This document shows positions 23,172 to 28,824 of a stretch of DNA of 28,824 nt, piece by piece. The stretch is from an uncultured Clostridia bacterium (lineage in GTDB: Bacteria; Bacillota; Clostridia; Oscillospirales; CAG-272). The notes below the pieces were generated by a model. It saw nothing but the letters and a program-made list of their open reading frames with translations. It was not told the DNA's origin and did not search any database. The stretch is taken from assembly GCA_904501985.1 (NCBI GenBank), contig CAJGCT010000023.1, positions 1-28,824 of the forward strand. Direction: 5' to 3'. How positions within the stretch are numbered: position 1 is the first letter of the stretch; the number at the start of each line of letters is the position of its first letter. Made by a program: the position numbers and the translations under genes.

Positions 23172-24341
23172 ATGAAATTCTTCGGATTTTCAAGGCGGCG
23201 GATAGGAGATGAAAGCGCGCACGCTCACCCCTCCCCCATAATAAGCTTTGCAAAAAAGAACGCAGTATTTCTAATCGCCCTTGCGGCGGCGATTATCACC
23301 ATGTTCATAATACCGCCGGACAAGGAATATACGGGATATTTTGATGTAAAGACACTCACCTGTCTTTTTACAGTCCTTGCCGTGGTCTGCGCTCTTAAGA
23401 ATATCAACTTTTTCTATATTCTTGCCCGTGAGATAGTGCGCCGATGCGGAAATCTGCGGCTCTGTGTCATAGCGGTGGTGTATATCACCTTTATCGGCTC
23501 AATGCTCATTGCCAACGACATGGCACTCCTCACATTTCTCCCTCTCGGCTACTTTGTTCTCGATGTTACCCATAACCGACAATACACAGCACTTACGTTT
23601 ATTCTGCAAAATATATCGGCAAACCTCGGCGGAATGCTGACACCTTTCGGGAATCCGCAGAACCTGTATCTTTACAGCAGGTTTAATATTCCAACCGGTG
23701 AGTTTATGGCAATAATGGCACTTCCCTTTGCCATTTCAATTTTCATAATCACCCTGTGCTGTTTCTTTGTAAAGCCTGAAAAAGTGCAGATACCGAAAGA
23801 CGATACGCCGCCCCTTCCGAGAGGGCGCACCGTCATACTGTCTTTACTTTTTGTGCTTGCGATTGCCATTGTTTTCCGCGGTATTCCGTATTTTGTAGGA
23901 CTTATCGTCATCCCGGCAGTGCTTCTCGTTATTGACCGCAAAGCACTCCGTGACGTGGACTATCCCCTGCTTCTTACATTTGCGGCATTCTTCGTGTTCT
24001 CAGGAAACATGGCACGAATCGGAGCGGTACGAGACTTCGTTTCGGGACTTCTTGAAAAGAACACGCTCATTACATCTATCCTGTCCTGCCAATTTATTTC
24101 AAATGTGCCCTCGGCGATACTCTTGTCGCAGTTCACGGACAACTACCGCGAGCTTCTCATTGGCGTAAACATAGGCGGTGTGGGCACGCTTATAGCGTCT
24201 CTCGCCAGCCTTATAACCTTCCGCGAGTTCACAAAGAATTACCCCACAAGGACAAAGTCTTACATACTGCTGTTTCTGTGTATGAATTTCGCGTTTTTGC
24301 TTATCCTTACAGTTATAATGTCCCTTGTCGTGGCAAGGTGA
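23172..24341 (+). CDS. SLC13/CitMHS-type (ion transporter superfamily) permease
   Basis: 389 residues, about ten hydrophobic helices. The paired motifs NDMALLTFLPL and QNISANLGGMLTPFGNPQNLYLY in the first half, and FVFSGNMARIGAV with SNVPSAILLSQF in the second half, are the inverted-repeat substrate and sodium site regions of the citrate/arsenite/divalent anion transporter superfamily. The substrate cannot be named; di- or tricarboxylates or another anion are possible. It is shorter than typical DASS members (about 450-480) because it has fewer N-terminal helices, starting with a 30-residue polar, basic segment. GAAAGG lies about 10 bases before the ATG, 24 bases after the fusion gene, so probably one operon. 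A strong terminator follows at 24468. Confidence 0.85.
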   Translation: MKFFGFSRRRIGDESAHAHPSPIISFAKKNAVFLIALAAAIITMFIIPPDKEYTGYFDVKTLTCLFTVLAVVCALKNINFFYILAREIVRRCGNLRLCVIAVVYITFIGSMLIANDMALLTFLPLGYFVLDVTHNRQYTALTFILQNISANLGGMLTPFGNPQNLYLYSRFNIPTGEFMAIMALPFAISIFIITLCCFFVKPEKVQIPKDDTPPLPRGRTVILSLLFVLAIAIVFRGIPYFVGLIVIPAVLLVIDRKALRDVDYPLLLTFAAFFVFSGNMARIGAVRDFVSGLLEKNTLITSILSCQFISNVPSAILLSQFTDNYRELLIGVNIGGVGTLIASLASLITFREFTKNYPTRTKSYILLFLCMNFAFLLILTVIMSLVVAR

Positions 24342-24467
24342 TTAAGTTGACTTTACGTATTCATTGCGTGGGGAATAAAAACAAAACCGTTTGCGCTTTT
24401 GCACCGCACTTCTTCACTATTAACTATTACCTTCCAAAGAATCCGTACACCGAACTCGTGAAAAAGT

Positions 24468-24500
24468 AAAAATCCGTACACTTTCGTGTACGGATTTTTT
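24468..24500. terminator. Bidirectional terminator
   Basis: Perfect 14-bp stem AAAAATCCGTACAC / GTGTACGGATTTTT with a TTTC loop, flanked by A and T runs, so it can serve both the permease operon (plus) and the small membrane protein gene (minus). The words AATCCGTACAC also occur once just upstream at 24440-24450. The 126 bases between the permease stop and the stem hold nothing else I can identify. Confidence 0.9.
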
Positions 24501-24566
24501 GTCTCTCGTGTCCAAAAAAGAACGGGTTGAAAACCTGATTTTCTTTTATATTTGCAATTTATATAC

Positions 24567-25085
24567 TTACCTTTTCTGAGTGTTATTTCTTTTTATCGCC
24601 TTCTTAATCACAAACAGGCTGATTATATCGGCACAAAAAAAGAACTGACAAACCATAGCAATTATTAAAAGCGGCTTAGAACAAAGCCCTCCCTCTATTA
24701 ATGATTTCGCAAGTGAATATACGCTTATCATTCCACTTATCCAAAGAGTTAGCAAATCAATAATTATTAAGAGTAAAATGAACGGGAATGTCATAAAAAA
24801 CATTAATCCCATTAAAACGCCTAATACAAATATCAATATATAGGTAGGTATATGTACTGCCTTAATTAACAATGCGGTTTTTATTAATTCTTTAGCGGTA
24901 TTTTCTTTCGCAGTGAAAACATAAATCAAATTACATACAAAAGAAAGCACCAACGTAACAAAGACAAAAATGCCAAGAATTTCTATCGTTGTATTAGAAA
25001 AACTTTGAGCAATAAAGCCATATCCTAAACACAGGCATACCGTGTACGGAAATAAAATTGTTGGTAATAGCAAAAGTTTTTTCAT
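24567..25085 (-). CDS. Hypothetical AT-rich multi-pass membrane protein
   Basis: 172 residues with four to five hydrophobic segments (about 5-27, 35-56, 72-95, 96-118, 138-160) and a basic C-terminal tail IKKAIKRNNTQKR. I do not recognise the family. The gene is visibly richer in A and T than its neighbours and uses AT-ending codons, suggesting acquisition. The ATG at 25085 has GGTGA at 25089-25093 or AGGA further up as ribosome binding site, both modest. The promoter gives a leader of only about 14 bases. It lies alone between a terminator and the hairpin array. Confidence 0.75.
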   Translation of the reverse strand: MKKLLLLPTILFPYTVCLCLGYGFIAQSFSNTTIEILGIFVFVTLVLSFVCNLIYVFTAKENTAKELIKTALLIKAVHIPTYILIFVLGVLMGLMFFMTFPFILLLIIIDLLTLWISGMISVYSLAKSLIEGGLCSKPLLIIAMVCQFFFCADIISLFVIKKAIKRNNTQKR

Positions 25086-25105
25086 ATAATCACCATCCTG
25101 AATGT

Positions 25106-25134
25106 ATTATAGCATAAAAGCGGTGGAGTGTCAA
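25106..25134 (-). promoter_or_regulatory. Perfect consensus sigma-A promoter
   Basis: On the minus strand TTGACA (25134-25129), 17-base spacer, TATAAT (25111-25106), with TGC before the -10. All twelve consensus positions match. It reads into the 172-residue membrane protein gene; the first unit of the hairpin array begins 5 bases upstream of its -35. Confidence 0.88.
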
Positions 25135-25139
25135 GGGTT

Positions 25140-25314
25140 AGTGATATTCTGTGCTTCGCACAGAGTGATATTATGCCTTGCGGCATAGTGATATTTTTGC
25201 CGTTGGCAAAAGTGATATTATATTCGCCTCTTAACTGCCCGAAAGGCAATATCACTTAGGCGTAGCCTAAATATCACTGCGAAGCAATATCACTCGCCGA
25301 AGGCGAATATAACT
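25140..25314. repeat. Array of AGTGATATT motifs separated by mini-hairpins
   Basis: Four AGTGATATT copies at 25140, 25164, 25187 and 25211 are followed by four inverted copies AATATCACT at 25248, 25270, 25286 and 25306 (the last is AATATAACT). Between neighbouring copies lies a small hairpin whose sequence changes but whose pairing is kept: CTGTGC-TTC-GCACAG, ATGCC-TTGC-GGCAT, TTTGCC-GTT-GGCAAA, then in the centre TGCC-CGAAA-GGCA, and TAGGC-GTA-GCCTA, GC-GAA-GC, CGCC-GAA-GGCG. Read on either strand the pattern is the same. The whole can fold as one long stem of 9-bp segments with hairpins budding out. The units are too short and the spacers too palindromic for CRISPR. Function unknown; it lies between a tRNA terminator and the promoter of an accessory gene. 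Confidence 0.88.
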
Positions 25315-25350
25315 GAAAAAACTCTTGTTCGAAAGAACAAGAGTTTTTTC
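25315..25350 (-). terminator. Terminator of the tRNA-Thr/tRNA-Leu unit
   Basis: Perfect 16-bp stem GAAAAAACTCTTGTTC / GAACAAGAGTTTTTTC with a 4-base loop; on the minus strand it ends in TTTTTT. It abuts the CCA end of tRNA-Leu directly. Confidence 0.9.
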
Positions 25351-25436
25351 TGGTGCCGGCAGTGGGACTTGAACCCACACGGTATCGCTACCAACGGATT
25401 TTGAGTCCGTCACGTCTGCCATTCCATCATGCCGGC
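25351..25436 (-). tRNA. tRNA-Leu (anticodon CAA)
   Basis: 86 bases including encoded CCA (25353-25351). Acceptor stem GCCGGCA pairs with TGCCGGC; anticodon stem-loop CGGACTCAAAATCCG gives anticodon CAA; a long variable arm (TTGGTAGCGATACCG region) marks a class II tRNA; T-arm GTGGGTTCAAGTCCCAC. Reads UUG codons. Confidence 0.97.
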
Positions 25437-25446
25437 GATTATAGTA

Positions 25447-25476
25447 AGAAAGCCACCGCTTCTGCGGCGGCTTTCT
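25447..25476 (-). other. Hairpin between the two tRNA genes
   Basis: Stem of about 13 bp (AGAAAGCCGCCGC / GCGGTGGCTTTCT on the minus strand, one G-T pair) with a 4-base loop, then TACTATAAT. It may slow transcription or guide processing of the tRNA transcript; the T-tract is too poor for a confident terminator. Confidence 0.5.
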
Positions 25477-25483
25477 CCACTTC

Positions 25484-25559
<76 letters not shown>

Positions 25560-25610
25560 AAAACTATTATTCGATGTCACATATGCAAATGTCGCTCACG
25601 CAACAGAGAT

Positions 25611-25639
25611 ATTTTATCACACCGAAATGTAAATTTCAA
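25611..25639 (-). promoter_or_regulatory. Sigma-A-type promoter of the tRNA unit
   Basis: On the minus strand TTGAAA (25639-25634), 17-base spacer, TAAAAT (25616-25611), with TGA before the -10. It lies about 50 bases before tRNA-Thr. Confidence 0.78.
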
Positions 25640-25750
25640 GATATATGCGGTTTTGTTTACATATTGTTAACAACTCAATATACCGCTCATCCAAGTTGAT
25701 ATATTACGCAAACCGGAACCGCAGATTATGTTTCTTTTTATCGCAAAGTA

Positions 25751-25779
25751 TTGATTTTTCCGCTTTTTGATGTTATAAT
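25751..25779 (+). promoter_or_regulatory. Sigma-A-type promoter of fumC
   Basis: TTGATT (25751-25756), 17-base spacer, TATAAT (25774-25779), with TGT before the -10. Leader of about 53 bases to the fumC start. Confidence 0.82.
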
Positions 25780-25838
25780 TATTGTTGATTGGTAATTTGT
25801 GAGTTTAGCCGCAAAACTATGCCATAAAGGAGAATTTC

Positions 25839-27215
25839 ATGGAATATCGAATAGAACACGATTCAATGGGTGAAATAAAGGTCCCTGCCGATAAGCTTTG
25901 GGGAGCGCAGACACAGCGAAGCCGTGAAAATTTCAATATAGGTGTTGGCATCGAAACCATGCCGAAAGAGATAATATACGCATTTGGAATCCTCAAAAAA
26001 GCGGCGGCACTCGCCAATGGAGAATTAAGACCCGAGAAGATGACGAGCGAAAAGCTGTCAGCTATATGCGCCGCCTGCGATGAGGTTACAGACGGCACTC
26101 TCCTCCGGCACTTCCCTCTTGTTGTGTGGCAGACCGGCTCCGGTACGCAGTCCAACATGAACGCAAACGAAGTCATCGGAAACCGCGCAAATCAGATAGC
26201 CGGCACAAAGCTCACTCACCCCAATGACGACATAAATATGAGTCAGTCAAGCAACGACACCTTTCCAACCGCAATGCATATTTCCGCAGTCCTTGCGATC
26301 GAGGACAAACTTATTCCGGCACTCACCAAACTTATCGCAACACTAAAACGCCTTGAAGCGGAAAATGAGGATGTTGTAAAATCGGGACGCACCCATCTCC
26401 AGGATGCCACTCCCATTAAATTCAGTCAGGAGATAAGCGGATGGCGCTCATCTCTTGAGCGCGATGTTGAGCTTTTAAGGGTTTCCTTAAAACCCCTGTA
26501 TGAGCTTGCGCTCGGCGGTACAGCGGTAGGTACGGGACTTAACGCCCCCGACGGCTTTGCCGAGCTTGCGGCAAAAAAATGCGCAGAGCTTACAGGAAAG
26601 CCTTTTGTTACGGCAAAGAACAAATTCCACGCGCTAACCTCAAAGGATGAGCTTGTATTTGCACACGGCGCAATCAAAGCCGCCGCCTGTGATTTAATGA
26701 AAATAGCAAACGATGTGCGTTGGCTTGCATCCGGTCCGAGAAACGGTCTTTTTGAGATAACAATACCCGAAAACGAGCCGGGGTCATCCATAATGCCAGG
26801 CAAGGTAAATCCTACCCAATGTGAGGCACTTACCATGGTTGCTGTGCAGGTAATGGGAAATGATACGGCGATTTCGGTTGCGGCTTCCCAGGGAAATTTC
26901 GAGCTTAACGTTTTTATGCCCGTTATTGCGTACAATTTTCTCCAATCGGCACGACTGCTTGCAGAGGCAATCATTTCCTTCGATGTCAACTGTGCATCGG
27001 GCATCAAGGCAAACCGCGAAAAAATGGAAAGCAATCTGCACACATCCCTCATGCTTGTGACAGCGCTGAATCCCTACATAGGCTACGAAAACGCGGCAAA
27101 AACAGCTAAAAAAGCGTATGCCGACAACATTTCGCTGAAAGAAGCCTGCGTTGAGCTTGGTTTTTTGACGGCAGAAAAGTTCGACGAAGTATTCCACCCC
27201 GAAAAAATGTGCTGA
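25839..27215 (+). CDS. fumC: Class II fumarate hydratase (FumC)
   Basis: Cofactor-free fumarase interconverting fumarate and malate. 458 residues, the usual length. Visible family features: DKLWGAQTQRSRENF near the N-terminus, TGSGTQSNMNANEV, SQSSNDTFPTAM, GRTHLQDATPI with the catalytic-region H186, the signature GSSIMPGKVNPTQ (about 315-327, holding the mobile catalytic serine) and GNFELNVFMPV. The latter and the absence of an aspartase signature favour fumarase over aspartate ammonia-lyase. AAGGAG lies 6 bases before the ATG. The MATE gene follows 46 bases later without an obvious terminator, so read-through is possible. Confidence 0.96.
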   Translation: MEYRIEHDSMGEIKVPADKLWGAQTQRSRENFNIGVGIETMPKEIIYAFGILKKAAALANGELRPEKMTSEKLSAICAACDEVTDGTLLRHFPLVVWQTGSGTQSNMNANEVIGNRANQIAGTKLTHPNDDINMSQSSNDTFPTAMHISAVLAIEDKLIPALTKLIATLKRLEAENEDVVKSGRTHLQDATPIKFSQEISGWRSSLERDVELLRVSLKPLYELALGGTAVGTGLNAPDGFAELAAKKCAELTGKPFVTAKNKFHALTSKDELVFAHGAIKAAACDLMKIANDVRWLASGPRNGLFEITIPENEPGSSIMPGKVNPTQCEALTMVAVQVMGNDTAISVAASQGNFELNVFMPVIAYNFLQSARLLAEAIISFDVNCASGIKANREKMESNLHTSLMLVTALNPYIGYENAAKTAKKAYADNISLKEACVELGFLTAEKFDEVFHPEKMC

Positions 27216-27261
27216 GATTGAAATATTAAAAACTAAAGGTATATCCGAGGAGGGCATTTTT

Positions 27262-28659
27262 TTGAACAAAGCCGAAGTGAAACCGAGGAAAATTCGCGGT
27301 TCAAATAAAATTGATATGTGCGAGGGAGCGATTCTTCCTCTTATAATACGGTTTGCCATACCGCTCTTGATAACGGGTATTCTGCAGGTGCTCTTTAACG
27401 CCGCAGATATAATGGTAGTGGGAAAATTCGGAAGCGATCATTCCCTTGCCGCCGTAAGCTCCACAGGCTCTATAACGGCACTTATTGTAAATCTGTTTAT
27501 CGGTCTTTCGGTGGGTACAAACGTACTTTGCGCAAGATTCTTCGGTGCAAGGGACGGCAAAGCACTCTCGGAAACCATCCATACATCAATGGTCGTTGCC
27601 GTAATTATCGGCGCGGTGCTTACATTTGTAGGAATAGTCTCATCAGCCCCCCTTCTTCGCATGATGGCAGTTCCGGATGAGGTTCTCCCTCTCGCCGCTC
27701 TGTATATGCAGATATATTTTGTGGGCATGATCCCCTCACTTGTTTACAATTTCGCTTCCGCTGTACTCCGTTCTGTGGGAGATACCAAGCGGCCCATGTA
27801 CTTTTTGACCTTGGCAGGAGTTATAAACGTGCTTCTCAATCTCCTGCTTGTAATTGTATTCAGACTTGACGTGGCAGGTGTTGCTATTGCCACCATCGTT
27901 TCGCAGACCGTGTCGGCTGTACTTTGCGTCATCTGTCTTTTCCGTGAAAGCGACGACGTAAAGCTTTGCATTGACAAGCTAAAGATCACAAAGCAGCGTC
28001 TTGTGCAGATAATAAGAGTTGGACTTCCCGCAGGACTTCAAAGCACCATGTTTTCCATTGCAAATGTTGTTGTGCAGTCCTCACTGAACCCATTCGGTGC
28101 GGCAGTCATCGCCGGAAGCGGAGCGGCAGGCTCTATTGAATCGCTTCTGTTCACGGCTCTTGATTCCATATATCAGGCGATCGTATCGTTCACGGGACAG
28201 AACTTCGGACAGCGCAGCTACAAACGCATACTTCGCGCACAGTTTTGGGGACAGGTCATTGTGTATACATTCGGACTTGCGCTGTGCGTACTCGCCGTTG
28301 TATTTGCACATCCCCTCATATCATTGTATGCGGACAAGCCGGACGAAATCGCCGCAGGTGTGGACAGACTAAGAGTTCTCGGAATATCGGTATTCATTTT
28401 TGCAAGCTCCAACGTAGCGGTCGCCACGATCCGAGGACTTGGATACTCACTGACACCAATGATAACCTCCCTTATCTGCGTATGCGGTGCAAGGCTTTTG
28501 TGGATAGCCACAATTTTCAAGCTTCCGCAGTTTCACACGGTTTCAGGGCTGTATGCCGCCTTCCCCGTATCCTACATACTGTCGCTCGTAGTGCAAAGTG
28601 TGTGTCTTGTATTTGTGTACCGCAATGCGGTAAAACGTTATCCGCCAATGGATTTGTAA
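27262..28659 (+). CDS. MATE family efflux transporter
   Basis: 465 residues with twelve hydrophobic segments in two similar halves, the multidrug and toxic compound extrusion fold. Diagnostic are PLLITGILQVLFNAADIMVVGKFG near the N-terminus (in part LFNAADIMVVG), SVGTNVLCARFFGARD, NFASAVLRSVGDTKRPMY in the first half, and VSFTGQNFGQR and VATIRGLGYSLTPM in the second. The export substrate, likely cationic drugs or metabolites driven by sodium or protons, cannot be told. The start is a TTG at 27262: AGGAGG (27249-27254) sits 7 bases before it, and no ATG is suitably placed before the first helix. Confidence 0.93.
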   Translation: MNKAEVKPRKIRGSNKIDMCEGAILPLIIRFAIPLLITGILQVLFNAADIMVVGKFGSDHSLAAVSSTGSITALIVNLFIGLSVGTNVLCARFFGARDGKALSETIHTSMVVAVIIGAVLTFVGIVSSAPLLRMMAVPDEVLPLAALYMQIYFVGMIPSLVYNFASAVLRSVGDTKRPMYFLTLAGVINVLLNLLLVIVFRLDVAGVAIATIVSQTVSAVLCVICLFRESDDVKLCIDKLKITKQRLVQIIRVGLPAGLQSTMFSIANVVVQSSLNPFGAAVIAGSGAAGSIESLLFTALDSIYQAIVSFTGQNFGQRSYKRILRAQFWGQVIVYTFGLALCVLAVVFAHPLISLYADKPDEIAAGVDRLRVLGISVFIFASSNVAVATIRGLGYSLTPMITSLICVCGARLLWIATIFKLPQFHTVSGLYAAFPVSYILSLVVQSVCLVFVYRNAVKRYPPMDL

Positions 28660-28688
28660 ATAAAGCATCAAGACCACCGGATTTGATA

Positions 28689-28722
28689 TGCACCCCAAAA
28701 GTTAGACACTTTTGGAGGTGCA
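28689..28722 (+). promoter_or_regulatory. IS end hairpin masking the transposase ribosome binding site
   Basis: TGCACCCCAAAAGT (28689-28702) pairs with ACTTTTGGAGGTGCA (28708-28722) through 14 pairs with one bulged A and a 5-base loop. The second arm contains the GGAGG ribosome binding site of the transposase gene. In transcripts entering from outside, this would hide the site, a known self-limiting device of insertion sequences. Confidence 0.6.
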
Positions 28723-28728
28723 TATTTT

Positions 28729-28824
28729 ATGGCAAAAAAGGGACAAATTCAAAGAAGGTACTCGTCAGAATTCAAAATATGTGTTATAATGGATATGCGA
28801 GAACACCGGTTGAGTTATCATGAA
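28729..28824 (+). CDS. IS3-family transposase OrfA, N-terminal fragment (continues past window)
   Basis: 32 codons are visible: MAKKGQ...RRYSSEFKICVIMDMREHRLSYHE. The pattern basic start, then YSSEFK, then a helix leading to SYHE, is the beginning of the helix-turn-helix domain of IS150-type OrfA, which binds the IS ends. GGAGG at 28714-28718 lies 10 bases before the ATG. Whether the element is intact cannot be judged. Confidence 0.8.
   Translation, partial: MAKKGQIQRRYSSEFKICVIMDMREHRLSYHE

Larger units (their letters stand above)
28689..28824 (+). mobile_element. Left end of an IS3-family (IS150-like) insertion sequence, cut by the window
   Basis: Starts with TGCACCCCAAAAGTTAGACA, of the TG...CA terminal type used by IS3-family elements, 29 bases after the MATE stop, and carries the start of a helix-turn-helix transposase gene. 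The right end and target duplication lie beyond the window. Confidence 0.8.

Noticed and set aside
24278..24469. 63-codon plus-strand open frame overlapping the end of the permease gene
   Set aside because: Out-of-frame overlap, no ribosome binding site, ends in the terminator stem; product shows no family features.
25140..25314. CRISPR array
   Set aside because: Repeats are only 9 bases, orientation flips midway, and spacers are short palindromes rather than unique 30-base sequences; no cas genes are present.
25438..25443. TATAAT on the minus strand as a promoter for tRNA-Leu alone
   Set aside because: It lies one base before the mature tRNA 5' end, leaving no room for a start site, and has no -35.
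25664..25673. TTGTTAACAA as a second Rex site upstream of fumC
   Set aside because: A 10-base palindrome lacking the central spacer of the Rex operator; the half-sites are too close.

Overview
The window looks like chromosomal DNA of an anaerobic, endospore-forming member of the Clostridia (Bacillota), probably an Oscillospirales or Ruminococcaceae-type gut or sediment bacterium. Evidence for this is dipicolinate synthase (dpaA-dpaB), a cotJABC spore coat operon, AddAB recombination nuclease instead of RecBCD, ClpC, purine-rich ribosome binding sites before nearly every gene, tRNAs with encoded CCA, and a NADH-dehydrogenase/hydrogenase-type [2Fe-2S] subunit behind a Rex-like operator. The exact taxon is an inference; no rRNA is present.

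Layout. 1-2585 (minus strand): the 5' part of a NuoE/HndA-like gene with a Rex-type operator, then a divergent type IIA topoisomerase B subunit with its own promoter and terminator. 2601-10627 (plus): a promoter, a ~390-bp element bounded by ~45-bp inverted repeats, then a probable operon of a small membrane protein, addB and addA. 10678-12373: a hairpin repeat and dpaAB (minus), making the spore core chelator dipicolinic acid. 12532-14086: a monocistronic PurF homologue whose glutaminase active site is lost while its phosphoribosyltransferase and Fe-S cysteines remain. 14131-16892: an OmpR-type two-component system preceded by TCTTAA repeats. 16896-18206: cotJA-cotJB-cotJC (minus) with a sporulation-type promoter. 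18338-20812: clpC (minus), divergent from a glycosyltransferase-CsaB fusion and an SLC13-type permease (20860-24500).

24567-25559 is a small accessory-looking patch on the minus strand: an AT-rich four-to-five-helix membrane protein with a perfect consensus promoter, an array of AGTGATATT motifs separated by tiny hairpins of changing sequence but conserved pairing, a terminator, tRNA-Leu(CAA) and tRNA-Thr(GGT). 25751-28659 (plus) carries fumC and a MATE efflux pump. At 28689 an IS3-type insertion sequence begins and runs off the window end.

The genes are mostly housekeeping, DNA repair and sporulation functions. The most unusual signals are the hairpin array at 25140-25314, the glutaminase-dead PurF homologue, the inverted-repeat element in the addBA leader, and the metal-ligand-rich CotJB. 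I saw no CRISPR array, prophage or obvious defence island.
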